Of a stretch of 64,000 nt of DNA, positions 1-8,938 are shown one piece after another (positions within the stretch are counted from its first letter, which is position 1; each line of letters opens with the position of its first letter). The DNA is from Paenibacillus bovis (GTDB lineage Bacteria > Bacillota > Bacilli > Paenibacillales > Paenibacillaceae). Location: positions 1,605,501 through 1,669,500 of the forward strand of contig NZ_CP013023.1 of NCBI RefSeq assembly GCF_001421015.2, read 5' to 3'. The notes below the pieces were generated by a model. It saw only the letters and a list, made by a program, of their open reading frames with translations, was not told where the DNA came from and ran no database searches. The translations under genes were made by a program, and so were the position numbers.

Positions 1-2
1 AC

Positions 3-458
3 GGATTTGTCCATGTAGAGGTACTGCACGAAAACACACTTTTCGAGGGAATCCAGCTGATCAAAACCAAAGGCGAACATGGCCGCGGTGAGATTCTCAA
101 AAGAACCGGTCAGGTATGCGGGGTTGTGCTCAAACATCCGGAGGAGAAAACTCTGTATATCGCCGGTGACACCGTCTGGTACGGCGCAGTACAGCAAGTG
201 ATCGATACGTATCAGCCGGAAGTGATCGTCGTGAACGGCGGAGACAATCAGTTCCTGGAGGGCGGATCGCTCGTGATGGGCAAGGAAGATATCTATGCGG
301 TACATCAAGCTGCCCCGGAAGCGCAGATTATCTCGGTGCATATGGAGGCTGTGAATCACTGGACATTATCACGAACCGAATTGAAAAGCTATGCTATGGA
401 AAAAGGCATGTCCGATTATCTGTTGGTGCCGCAAGATGGCGAAGTCCATACATTTTGA
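3..458 (+). CDS. MBL-fold metallo-hydrolase, C-terminal part
   Basis: The reading frame is open from the left edge of the window, so the N-terminal half with the HxHxDH metal motif is missing. The visible 151 residues contain AGDTVWY, which looks like the metal-bridging Asp region, then VVNGGDNQF and a late His (SVHMEAVNHW). Together these resemble the C-terminal half of UlaG/YddR-type metallo-beta-lactamase-fold hydrolases. The substrate cannot be told from this part. A T-rich hairpin follows the stop. The fold is fairly sure, the function unknown. Confidence 0.7.
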   Translation, partial: GFVHVEVLHENTLFEGIQLIKTKGEHGRGEILKRTGQVCGVVLKHPEEKTLYIAGDTVWYGAVQQVIDTYQPEVIVVNGGDNQFLEGGSLVMGKEDIYAVHQAAPEAQIISVHMEAVNHWTLSRTELKSYAMEKGMSDYLLVPQDGEVHTF

Positions 459-564
459 TCGCTGTTCAATCAGAACGTGAATAAAAAGCAGTAGACGAAT
501 CTACTATCTGTATATGGAAAATATCTGTATTGCCAATCCATAACAAATCGTTACAAGCCCATAC

Positions 565-593
565 AAAAAGAGACCTGTGCAAGGTCTCTTTTT
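565..593 (+). terminator. Rho-independent terminator
   Basis: GAGACC and GGTCTC pair around a short loop and are followed by TTTTT. The hairpin sits about 105 bases after the metallo-hydrolase stop. A-tracts on the left side may let it also serve the opposite strand. The rest of 459-774 holds no convincing gene. Confidence 0.8.
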
Positions 594-774
594 CATATTC
601 TTCTACTCGCTTTTTGGTTACAGGCTTGGTTTGAAGTATGTAAGTAGGCAGCACCTACATACCGCATGTATCAACAGGCTCTCCAACTGCAAACCCTATT
701 CTATTGGGAGAATAGTATTATGTATGCACACAGGGTCGCAGTCATCGTGCTTTCCTGCATTACAATCCGGTTTT

Positions 775-1425
775 TCAGCCCTGTGGTTCCTGCTCTAATT
801 CCAATTCGCCAACTACAGCCGTTTCCTCGTTATGGCGTCCAAACCAGCTACCCATTTTGCGCGCGATCAGGAAGCCAAGCCCAATGAACAGGATGACTGG
901 CATCAGCTGCCATGGATTGTCCAGATAGCTGGTCAGATCGGAACCGATATACGATACAGTGAAAATCATAATCCCCCGGCCAAGCGCAGTGGCTGTGAGA
1001 AAGGAGCGAAAACGAATGCCGCTCAGTCCGGCAGCAATATGCATCATGGTAAACGGGCCAAACGGCAGCAGACTGAGCATGAAAAGGTAAATAAATCCGT
1101 TCTTTTCGATCCATTCGAGACTTTTGCGGATACTTTTACGTTCGGCGAATCGCTGAACATATTCATAATGCGATAGCTGCCGCACCAGACCGAATACCGT
1201 CAGAATCCCTGCCATGACGCCGATCCATGAAAATAAAAAGCCTGCCCACAGTCCATTGGAAGCTCCGTTGAGTCCGATAATTACACTCGTAGGCAGCGGA
1301 GGTACAAATGAAATCAGAAAGGCCAGCAGCATGCTGACCAGGGGGCCGAACGACTGGTACTGCTGCATAATCTCCGTTATTCCCTGTTCATTCAGGGCGG
1401 ATAGCAGCGGTGTTGTCATTTCCAT
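775..1425 (-). CDS. TVP38/TMEM64 (DedA-like) membrane protein, copy A
   Basis: A 216-residue integral membrane protein. It carries the family's core pattern: a Pro-rich re-entrant segment (FVPPLPTSVIIGLNG), a conserved block FGPFTMMHIAAGLSGIRFR, and several hydrophobic spans. The family is thought to act in lipid scrambling or transport across the cytoplasmic membrane; the substrate here is unknown. The ATG at 1425 is preferred over one 21 bases upstream because GAGAGG lies 10 bases before it. The gene lies downstream of a close paralogue (1521-2129) on the same strand with about a 95-base gap, which suggests tandem duplication and possibly one transcript. Confidence 0.8.
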   Translation of the reverse strand: MEMTTPLLSALNEQGITEIMQQYQSFGPLVSMLLAFLISFVPPLPTSVIIGLNGASNGLWAGFLFSWIGVMAGILTVFGLVRQLSHYEYVQRFAERKSIRKSLEWIEKNGFIYLFMLSLLPFGPFTMMHIAAGLSGIRFRSFLTATALGRGIMIFTVSYIGSDLTSYLDNPWQLMPVILFIGLGFLIARKMGSWFGRHNEETAVVGELELEQEPQG

Positions 1426-1520
1426 ACAGTCAAATCCTCTCTCCATCGTTCGCTGGGTAACATTTTTAATAAGTTATTACCCATCTGCATCCCTAGCGAT
1501 ATGGACAGAAAAGAATCTTT

Positions 1521-2129
1521 TTACATATTATCCGGATCTTTGCGGCTGAAATAGGCTTCGATCCGGCGGCTGATTACCAGACAGACAATAACAAACAGAA
1601 TTACCCATACCAGATACCAGGGCTGTTCCCAGTACAGCGCAAAGTCCGCTCCAATAAACGATACTGCAAATACCATGACACCCCGTCCAAACAGAATCGC
1701 GATCAGGAACGAGCGAAAACGGATGCCACTGAGTCCGGCAGCCAGATTGAGCAGCGTGAATGGACCGACCGGGAACAGACTGAGCAAAAACACATAATTG
1801 AACCCGTTATCCCTGACCCAGCGGCGCGTACGCTGCACCCTTGGACGCTGTACTATCCTTGATAGATAGCGATGCTGGGAGAGCTTGCGAATCAGCAAAA
1901 AGGCAGTAAGTGAGCCGCCGATAATACCGATATACGAATACAGGAAACCCATCCACAGTCCATAGACAGCAGCATTGACACCCAGCACCACAATCGTAGG
2001 CATCGGCGGAATAAATGATTTGAGAAAAGGAATTAAAATACTGATTAGCGGACCGAGCGACCGGTATTCGTTCATCCAGCGTCTCAGATTTTCCTCGTTA
2101 ATAGCAGATAGCAGTTCCGATATATCCAT
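1521..2129 (-). CDS. TVP38/TMEM64 (DedA-like) membrane protein, copy B
   Basis: A 202-residue paralogue of the next gene on this strand. It shares the block FIPPMPTIVVLGVNA and the block PVGPFTLLNLAAGLSGIRFR almost position for position, so the pair arose by duplication. About five hydrophobic segments are visible, and the C-terminus is basic and cytosolic (SRRIEAYFSRK). AAAGGA lies 11 bases before the ATG. A TATAAT upstream on this strand (around 2180) could be the -10 of the two-gene unit, but no good -35 is seen. The exact substrate is not known. Confidence 0.8.
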   Translation of the reverse strand: MDISELLSAINEENLRRWMNEYRSLGPLISILIPFLKSFIPPMPTIVVLGVNAAVYGLWMGFLYSYIGIIGGSLTAFLLIRKLSQHRYLSRIVQRPRVQRTRRWVRDNGFNYVFLLSLFPVGPFTLLNLAAGLSGIRFRSFLIAILFGRGVMVFAVSFIGADFALYWEQPWYLVWVILFVIVCLVISRRIEAYFSRKDPDNM

Positions 2130-2363
2130 AGCGCGTATATCCTTTCAGGTCACAGGGTCATTTTTATGTATTATAACAATATGTGTAGCCCTAGAATGAG
2201 ATATCATGATATTTTATGAAAGTAAATGCTTACAATTACGGTTGATTCTATGGATAGAAAGGCATCTTTTATCAGGGACAAGCGTATCATCGTTAGCTGC
2301 TGATGACAAAAGGGGTGATCGGCACAGAGATCCGCACAGATAGCCGAAAGGAGAAAAAACAGC

Positions 2364-3374
2364 ATGCATATCATTATCAAAATATCCCGCAAACTGCTGA
2401 GGATGCGCAAATCTGTGCTGGCAGCGACGACCATTCTGTTCGTACTGCTCAGTTCGACTATTGCTTATTTGCTGGAGCCGGCTACATTTACCCATTGGTT
2501 CAATGCACTGTACTGGGTACTGACGACGATGGCAACGGTAGGATACGGCGATTATTTTATGGAGTCGATCGCGGGCAAGATTTTTACGATTTTCCTGTAT
2601 ATCTTTGGAATCGGGCTGCTCAGTCTGATTATCGGCAAAATTATCGATTCGCTTGGAGAATATAATCGCAGAAAGGAAGCGGGCAAATTGGCTTATACCG
2701 GCAAAAATCACGTAATCATTATTAACTGGAGCAAAAAAGCACAGTATGCGATTGATGAACTGTTTTCCAGTAATCCGGAGCTGGATATTATTATTATCGA
2801 TGAACTGGAAAAGCATCCGTATGACCATCCACAGGTCCATTATGTGCATGGAGATCCGACACGGGAAGAAACACTGAACCAGGCGAATATCCAACAGGCG
2901 CAGTCAGCTATTATTTTCGCGGATTCCCGGATTGACGATGCCTCGCTGGTAGATGGCAAATCGCTGCTGATTGCTTCCAGTATTGAACGAATGTCTTCCC
3001 ATGTACATACTACAGTAGAGATTATGCTGGAGAACCATATCAAGAATTTTCATCATATTCATATTAATGAATTCGTACTGTCTCATGATGCCATCTCCCG
3101 ACTGGCGGTACGTTCAGCGTTGAATGAAGGCAACAATGATATTATTAACCAGCTGCTGAATCGACGTTATGGCGAGGATTTGTTCCCGATCGCCCTACGG
3201 CCGGAATGGAAAACATACGGGGATGCTTTTCATGAGCTGCTATCCATGGGAGCGACGCTGATCAGCGACCGTAATGATATGACAATCAACCGCAAGCTGT
3301 CCGAGCCGATCCCGGCCGAAGCCCGGTTATTCATACTGTGTGATGATGAGACGTATCGCAAAATTGCCGGCTGA
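2364..3374 (+). CDS. YugO-like potassium channel with RCK/TrkA-N domain
   Basis: A 336-residue two-transmembrane-helix K+ channel. TM1 is at about 17-37. The pore helix and selectivity filter follow, with TVGYGD at residues 58-63. TM2 is at about 69-90. A cytosolic RCK/TrkA-N nucleotide-binding domain fills the rest (KNHVIIINWS, then acidic DELEKHP and HGDPTREETL). In Bacillus subtilis the similar YugO carries potassium signals in biofilms; that role is inferred here. AAAGGAG lies 10 bases before the ATG. The gene is monocistronic and divergent from the TVP38 pair. Confidence 0.88.
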   Translation: MHIIIKISRKLLRMRKSVLAATTILFVLLSSTIAYLLEPATFTHWFNALYWVLTTMATVGYGDYFMESIAGKIFTIFLYIFGIGLLSLIIGKIIDSLGEYNRRKEAGKLAYTGKNHVIIINWSKKAQYAIDELFSSNPELDIIIIDELEKHPYDHPQVHYVHGDPTREETLNQANIQQAQSAIIFADSRIDDASLVDGKSLLIASSIERMSSHVHTTVEIMLENHIKNFHHIHINEFVLSHDAISRLAVRSALNEGNNDIINQLLNRRYGEDLFPIALRPEWKTYGDAFHELLSMGATLISDRNDMTINRKLSEPIPAEARLFILCDDETYRKIAG

Positions 3375-3402
3375 ACCTATGCGCCAGATGCTGGAAAGTA
3401 AG

Positions 3403-3428
3403 CGCAAATGAGTAGTCGTTTGCGTTAT
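3403..3428 (+). terminator. Possible weak terminator after the K+ channel gene
   Basis: CGCAAATGA and TCGTTTGCG form a nine-pair stem with one G-T pair and a four-base loop, followed by TTATT. The T-run is weak. The rest of 3375-3644 shows no gene. Confidence 0.4.
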
Positions 3429-3644
3429 TGAATAAGAATATGGAGACGAACGGATCTGCAAGCATTTTGTCCTTTCAGGAGCGGTATAAAGGGGTATAGG
3501 ATCAATAGCAGAACGAATGAAGCACAGGCGGTTATTCAGATAGTGGCAGATATTCGGTTTGCCCAAGTAATGCAATTGTGCTGACTTCCATTTCCGTATA
3601 TACTTCATTCAACTGGTATAGACTAGACAAAGGAGTAGTTGAAA

Positions 3645-4415
3645 ATGACTCACACAATCAAACCTGTAATTGCCAAGCATGTAAGCATCGGAGAAGGTAT
3701 ACCGAAGATTTGTGTATCCCTTATTGGCAGAACGATAGAGGAGATCCGTCAGGAAGCGCTGGCGATGCAGGCGGCAGATGTAGACGTAGTCGAATGGCGC
3801 GTTGATTTTTATGAAGATGTGGAAGATACCGGCAAAGTCAAAGAAGCGCTCAACAGTATCCGGGCGATTTTGCCATCACGTCCGCTGATTTTTACATTCC
3901 GCACCAGCCGTGAAGGTGGAGAGCGGCATATGGACGAAGACACTTATTTCCGTCTGAACGAGGAAGTAATTCTTACAGGCCAGGCAGATCTGGTGGATAT
4001 CGAACTATTTATGAATGAAGATCGTATTCGTTCGATTATTGATATAGCGCATCAGAACGATATGCATGTGATTATTTCCAATCATGATTTCCAGCAGACG
4101 CCGCCCAAGGAAGAACTGCTGTCCCGGATGCATAAAGCACTGGAGCTTGGCGGGGATATTCCCAAAATATCCATGATGCCGCAGAAAACCAGCGATGTGC
4201 TGACTCTGCTGGATGCTACCTGCACCATGCATGAGCAGACCGATCATCCTATCATTACTATCTCCATGTCGGGTAAAGGCATGGTTAGCCGGATTGCAGG
4301 CGAATTATTCGGTTCGGCGCTGACATTCGGTTCCCTGCGCAATGAGTCCGCACCGGGACAGGTGCCTGTACAGGATCTGCGTCAGACGCTCAAGCTGTTC
4401 CATGCCAATCTGTAA
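3645..4415 (+). CDS. aroD: Type I 3-dehydroquinate dehydratase
   Basis: A 256-residue AroD, the third step of the shikimate pathway: 3-dehydroquinate to 3-dehydroshikimate through a Schiff base. The catalytic His is in IISNHDF and the Schiff-base Lys in DIPKISMMP. EWRVDFYED and FTFRTSREGG are the usual substrate-binding strands, and SMSGKG is near the end. The ATG at 3645 has AGGAG nine bases upstream; a TTG two codons earlier would be too close. Length matches the family. It stands alone rather than in an aro operon. Confidence 0.95.
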   Translation: MTHTIKPVIAKHVSIGEGIPKICVSLIGRTIEEIRQEALAMQAADVDVVEWRVDFYEDVEDTGKVKEALNSIRAILPSRPLIFTFRTSREGGERHMDEDTYFRLNEEVILTGQADLVDIELFMNEDRIRSIIDIAHQNDMHVIISNHDFQQTPPKEELLSRMHKALELGGDIPKISMMPQKTSDVLTLLDATCTMHEQTDHPIITISMSGKGMVSRIAGELFGSALTFGSLRNESAPGQVPVQDLRQTLKLFHANL

Positions 4416-4597
4416 CAGGAAATTTTCCCTATTCCCTGTTATATGGAATGCATCGCGTGTATATGGAATAGATCGTGTATAGATCGCGCATAGATAGAAT
4501 GGCTTGCGGGCAGCAGCATAGGGTATGATGCAGGCAGATAAACGGAATCATATTCAGTAACCAAATAAATCGCAGCACAGAATCGGCTGTACTCCAG

Positions 4598-4629
4598 GGC
4601 ATACATATGACGAATATGTATGCCTTTTT
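4598..4629 (+). terminator. Rho-independent terminator
   Basis: GGCATACATAT pairs perfectly with ATATGTATGCC around a five-base loop and is followed by TTTTT. It ends transcription between aroD and the SMI1/KNR4 gene. Confidence 0.85.
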
Positions 4630-4688
4630 GCATTTTGATCCTCTAGCATGATTAGATAAGGGAAAGAAATCAGGAGGAGGAATTACAT

Positions 4689-5474
4689 ATGTACTTGGTA
4701 TCCAATTATGTAAAGACGATAACCGGAGAGCAGCTTCGACTGCTGGAGCAAGAATGGAATATCAGTCTGCCGTCATCATATATACAGTTTCTGGAGCAGT
4801 ATGGACAGGGAACCTACTGCGGTCTGCTGAATGTGGAATATCCCGATCGGGAGCGTCTGCAGGAATTTGTGGAATACGAGCTGTGGGAGCATGATGAGCA
4901 GAGCCCGATTACACGGGAACAGCTGGCCGAATGTATCGTGATCGCTACAACGATCGATGGTGATTTTGTAGCATTGCACCCACAGGTAGAGTCCTTGATC
5001 TGGCTGCCCCGGCATTCAGAGATCATCGAGCGGCGCAGCTGCGGCGAGCAGTCATGGATAGAGTGTATGGAGACATGGATAGAAGCAGCTTATGGTTCGC
5101 TGGATCTTGCGGAGACGGAGCGTTATTTTGAACCGTGGAATGATCGTCAGCAGCATCTGTTCCTGATGCTCGGTACACAGGAAGCCATGCCGAACGAGCA
5201 GACAGACGAAGCAGAAGGTACTGTATCCGGCAGGGAAACGAATCCTCTGGCAGACATTGCCCATCAATGTGCAGAAATCATGAAACCGGATTTGATCATC
5301 AATAATCCATATAGCGGACTGCTGTTTTTCCGCTCATTGAATGGGTATGTGCGATTCAATTATGCCTATGGCAGAGAAGTGGCTGTCGTTTATGAACAAG
5401 AAGAACCTAAGGAAGGAAATGGAAGTTTCCTGGTTCGGCTGCTGCAGTTTATGCGTGAACATAACATACAATAA
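4689..5474 (+). CDS. SMI1/KNR4 family protein
   Basis: A 261-residue soluble protein. The N-terminal 120 residues fit the SMI1/KNR4 (SUKH) fold: EQEWNISLPSSYIQFLEQYGQG, split here as the hallmark LPSSY plus an aromatic-rich strand. The C-terminal half (from about 155) has no fold I recognise. In bacteria these proteins are often immunity proteins for contact-dependent or polymorphic toxins, but no toxin gene is next to it, so the role is open. AGGAGGAGG precedes the ATG. It lies just upstream of the MoxR/vWA operon but is separated from it by a LexA-type box. Confidence 0.7.
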   Translation: MYLVSNYVKTITGEQLRLLEQEWNISLPSSYIQFLEQYGQGTYCGLLNVEYPDRERLQEFVEYELWEHDEQSPITREQLAECIVIATTIDGDFVALHPQVESLIWLPRHSEIIERRSCGEQSWIECMETWIEAAYGSLDLAETERYFEPWNDRQQHLFLMLGTQEAMPNEQTDEAEGTVSGRETNPLADIAHQCAEIMKPDLIINNPYSGLLFFRSLNGYVRFNYAYGREVAVVYEQEEPKEGNGSFLVRLLQFMREHNIQ

Positions 5475-5503
5475 TAATAGGACAAAATACCCCTTCAAAA
5501 ATA

Positions 5504-5517
5504 CGAACACTTGTTCT
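5504..5517 (+). promoter_or_regulatory. LexA (SOS) box before the SWIM-MoxR-vWA operon
   Basis: CGAAC-ACTT-GTTCT contains the perfect palindromic half-sites GAAC-N4-GTTC of the Bacillus LexA/DinR operator. It is 80 bases before the ATG of the first gene of the five-gene operon and 29 bases after the SMI1/KNR4 stop. The last base differs from the ideal CGAAC-N4-GTTCG. No clear -35/-10 pair was found around it. Control by DNA damage is an inference. Confidence 0.6.
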
Positions 5518-5597
5518 AAAATGAAAATGAAGATTCGTGTAACAAGCCCCTATTTATAGATGGGCAGAATTACGCGACAGATCAGGGAGGTCTTTTT

Positions 5598-7052
5598 ATG
5601 GGATTGGAACTTACGGAAGCTTACATAGACGGACTGGCACCGAACGCAGCGGCAATCAAAAATGCCAAAGGACTGATTCAAAAAAGAAAGCTGGTACAGC
5701 TTAACCGGACACAAGACGATACGCTGCTATTTGGCGAATGCGCAGGCAGCGGCAAAAGCAATTATGTATGCTCGGCCGACTTTATTCAGCCTGACAAACC
5801 GGTTACGCGCTGCAGCTGCCCGAGCCGTCAGTTTCCTTGCAAGCATGCGCTGGCGATCTTATATGCGTATGCAGCAGGCGAAACATTTGCTATTGCCGAA
5901 GTGCCGGAAGACATTGCTTCCAAACGGGAAAAGATAGAGAAACGCGAAGAAAAACAGATACAGGCCGCAGCCCAGCAGGAGGACCCTGCCAAAGCCGCCA
6001 AAAAGAAAACGACCAGCAAAAATGCGCTGAAGAAAAAAGTACAGGCGCAGCTGGAAGGGCTGGATGCTCTCGAAAAGCTGCTGTTGACGCTGATTCGTGA
6101 TGGTCTGGGCACGATGGATGCCAAAACCGTCAAAAGTATCAATGAACAGGTCAAGCAGATTGGCAATTATTATTTGACCGGAGCCCAAAACGAGCTGCGC
6201 CGACTGGCTCTGCTGCTGGCCGAAAAAAATAACCGTGAGCAGCATTATACATATATTATTGCCCAGATGACCCGCCTGCATGCGCTTATTCAAAAAGGCC
6301 GGCGCCATCTGCAAGCCAAGCTGGATGATCCGGAGCTGGCACTGGATGCGGAATCTACCATCGAAGAATGGCTGGGACATGCGTGGCAGCTGAGCGAACT
6401 TCAGGAATACGGCAAAATGAGCGAACAGGCGGAACTGATCCAGCTGTCTTTTATCAGCTATGACGACCCCGGCCGTCAGGAATATATTGATCTGGGATAC
6501 TGGATGGAGATGGGCACTTCCCATATTTATCGTACTCTGCAGTATCGTCCTTACCGTGCAGCCAAGCATCTGAGGGAAGAAGACAGCTTTATGGAGATTG
6601 CTGCTGTACCCGCGCTGTATCAATATCCGGGCGATCTCAATCCCCGTATACGCTGGGATGGAATGACGACCCGAATGGTGGAGCCCGGGGATATCCAAAA
6701 TGTACATGGACAGGCTCAGCGTTCGTATGCCGATGTAGTCAAACAGGTCAAAAACCAGCTCAAAAATCCGCTTGCCGATGAGCATCCGGCCGTATTGATT
6801 TATGCAGCGGAGATTTGCAGCACGTCGAGTGGAAAATACGCGATTACGGATGGCAATGGACAACATCTGGTGCTGGATGCTGTGGGCGGTGTATACCCGG
6901 ATACAGTACAGCTGCTTTCTTTCCTGCCTGCAGAGCAGCTGCACGATGTAGCTGTATTGGGCATTTTTGAGCATCGTATGGATACCGGCGAGCTGGTACT
7001 GCAGCCGCTGTCTATTGTGACGAATCATGCGATTGTCAGACTTTTATACTGA
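5598..7052 (+). CDS. SWIM zinc-finger protein
   Basis: A 484-residue protein that opens the five-gene MoxR/vWA operon. The SWIM zinc motif is clear: C72, C74, C81 and H83 (CSCPSRQFPCKH). After it comes a Lys/Ala-rich charged linker (about 105-150) and a helical C-terminal region with no recognised fold. SWIM domains bind DNA or proteins. A SWIM partner beside MoxR and vWA genes recalls the E. coli yehL-yehM-yehP-yehQ cluster, where YehQ is the SWIM member (from memory). GGGAGG stands before the ATG. The next gene starts 20 bases after the stop. Confidence 0.85.
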   Translation: MGLELTEAYIDGLAPNAAAIKNAKGLIQKRKLVQLNRTQDDTLLFGECAGSGKSNYVCSADFIQPDKPVTRCSCPSRQFPCKHALAILYAYAAGETFAIAEVPEDIASKREKIEKREEKQIQAAAQQEDPAKAAKKKTTSKNALKKKVQAQLEGLDALEKLLLTLIRDGLGTMDAKTVKSINEQVKQIGNYYLTGAQNELRRLALLLAEKNNREQHYTYIIAQMTRLHALIQKGRRHLQAKLDDPELALDAESTIEEWLGHAWQLSELQEYGKMSEQAELIQLSFISYDDPGRQEYIDLGYWMEMGTSHIYRTLQYRPYRAAKHLREEDSFMEIAAVPALYQYPGDLNPRIRWDGMTTRMVEPGDIQNVHGQAQRSYADVVKQVKNQLKNPLADEHPAVLIYAAEICSTSSGKYAITDGNGQHLVLDAVGGVYPDTVQLLSFLPAEQLHDVAVLGIFEHRMDTGELVLQPLSIVTNHAIVRLLY

Positions 7053-7072
7053 GAAGAACAGGAGGGGAACTT

Positions 7073-8938
7073 ATGAGTACAGCTTTATTACAGGAAGTGT
7101 ATCAGGAAGTACGGCGTTTATATATTGCAGGCAGTGAGCTGTCAGCCGGGGATTTTCGTCTCCAGAAGCTGCTGCCACGTGTAGAGCAGCTTGGAGAGCG
7201 GGCTGCGGTATTTCAAAAGATTGCCGAAGGAATCCGGGAGCTGATCCAGCCGCTGGCTGCCGCTGGGCAGGAATCTGCCTCGGCCATCAAGCTGCAGCGT
7301 CTTGCACTGCTGCTGTTTTCCGTACTGCGTACCCAGGGCAGCACGACAGCGGCAGGCGAACTGCAGCCTGTAACCTCACGTCCAGCGTCGTTGACGACCA
7401 CTTATACATATCGCAAAATCGCTCCGCTGCAGCAGGCACTCACGACAACAGGCGGTGGACGCCATGAAATTGTAAAAGAAGCATTTGCAGCAGGCATTTT
7501 CCAGGATCTGCGTACCCTGCCGCTGGCAATTGGAGCGCTAAATGATGTCTATGTCGAAATTGCCGACATGGCTGCCGAGCAGATTTTGCCGTCTTATGGT
7601 GCGCCTATTATTCCTTATATGCTGGAGCACTTTGATCGATCCGGAGGACGGCTGGAAGCGCGCAAGCTCAAAGTTATCTATCGGATAGGCGGCACAGATT
7701 ATATGGAATTGTATGCCGAAGCGGCAGAATCCGGTTCGGAAGAAGTACGAACCACGGCGATAGCCATGCTGAGAGGGCATGAAGAATATACGCCATCCCT
7801 GATCCGCTGGACTCGCGACAAAAAGAAAAGTATTCGTGAAGCAGCCTATGCAGCCTTAGCCGGCAGTCGTTCCCAGGATGCGATGGAGTGTCTGTATCAT
7901 GCATTTCACAGCAAAGATATCGAACTGGTCACCGCCGCGCTGAGAGAAGAAATGGCCGGAGAGCTAACCGAAAAGCTGCTGCTGGATTATTGGAAAGATG
8001 TAGAGCAGGTACTGACAGAGCAGGAGGAAAAGCAGCTGGACAAGCTGCAGATGCGGATTGAAGCGTATGTATCGCTGTTTTGTTTGTCGGATCATGCACT
8101 GCTCAACAAATTATATTACCTGATTCTGAATCATTACAGCCAATTTGCCCAGGATCGATGGTACATGCTGATGAATCAGGTCGTCTCTTATGTTGAGGAG
8201 CATGGAGAGCGTGAGATGTTGCCATTAATGTTCCAATTGGAAGATTACAGTGATAATTATCTACCCTATGCGTTTCGGATGGCGTACCGGCTGCTGTCGC
8301 CTGCAGAGCTATATGAACGCTATGTAGGCAAAGAAGGTCTGCTCCAGGCGGGTGTAGTATCCAAAAAACGCAAAGCGCGGCTTCCCAAACTACGGAAAGC
8401 ACTATATAGCCTGTTGATTCATGATGCGATGGAACCAGTTATTGGGACAGCTTATGATCCTTCGGAAGAACGTCTGGCGTATACTCTGCGGCTGATTCCG
8501 CTGGAGCAGGTAGAACAGCAATGGGATATACGATGGGTGGATTGGGCTGTCAAAATAGACGATTCGGAGCTGGTAGCAGCATTGTTACGTTCGGATATGC
8601 CGGATATCCAGACCTATCTGATCGGCAAATTAAAAAAGAACCCCGAATTCCGCAACCGCTGGGCACCGCTGATTCTGCAAGGGCTTGATCGAAGCGGCAT
8701 TTCCAAAGCCGAAAAACGAGAGCTGCTATGGACAGCGCTAGATGACAAGCGCAATACCAGCATGTACACGCTGGATCCGTATATTGTACGTTCGCTGCTG
8801 GAATTCCCGGTAGAAGATATTGAACGTCTGGAAGCTCTGCTGACGCCAGAAGACAACAAATCAGGCTCCAGATTCCGCTATGAAGCGGCCGGACAGATAG
8901 AGTATGTGATTAATACATTGAAAGGGATGAGAGCATGA
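7073..8938 (+). CDS. HEAT-like repeat protein of the MoxR/vWA operon
   Basis: A 621-residue protein, almost wholly alpha-helical by composition. It has HEAT-like repeated helix pairs in the middle, for example EEVRTTAIAMLRGHEEYTPS followed by KKSIREAAYAALAGSRSQDA. Such solenoids serve as scaffolds for protein complexes. No catalytic motif is visible. GGAGGGG lies before the ATG. Its stop overlaps the start of the MoxR gene (ATGA at 8935-8938), so the two are translationally coupled and probably made in fixed ratio. It is the member of the cluster I recognise least. Confidence 0.75.
   Translation: MSTALLQEVYQEVRRLYIAGSELSAGDFRLQKLLPRVEQLGERAAVFQKIAEGIRELIQPLAAAGQESASAIKLQRLALLLFSVLRTQGSTTAAGELQPVTSRPASLTTTYTYRKIAPLQQALTTTGGGRHEIVKEAFAAGIFQDLRTLPLAIGALNDVYVEIADMAAEQILPSYGAPIIPYMLEHFDRSGGRLEARKLKVIYRIGGTDYMELYAEAAESGSEEVRTTAIAMLRGHEEYTPSLIRWTRDKKKSIREAAYAALAGSRSQDAMECLYHAFHSKDIELVTAALREEMAGELTEKLLLDYWKDVEQVLTEQEEKQLDKLQMRIEAYVSLFCLSDHALLNKLYYLILNHYSQFAQDRWYMLMNQVVSYVEEHGEREMLPLMFQLEDYSDNYLPYAFRMAYRLLSPAELYERYVGKEGLLQAGVVSKKRKARLPKLRKALYSLLIHDAMEPVIGTAYDPSEERLAYTLRLIPLEQVEQQWDIRWVDWAVKIDDSELVAALLRSDMPDIQTYLIGKLKKNPEFRNRWAPLILQGLDRSGISKAEKRELLWTALDDKRNTSMYTLDPYIVRSLLEFPVEDIERLEALLTPEDNKSGSRFRYEAAGQIEYVINTLKGMRA

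Noticed and set aside
5859..7028. 389-codon minus-strand open frame
   Set aside because: It lies opposite the SWIM gene, has no binding site, and its sequence is the shadow of a well-supported gene.
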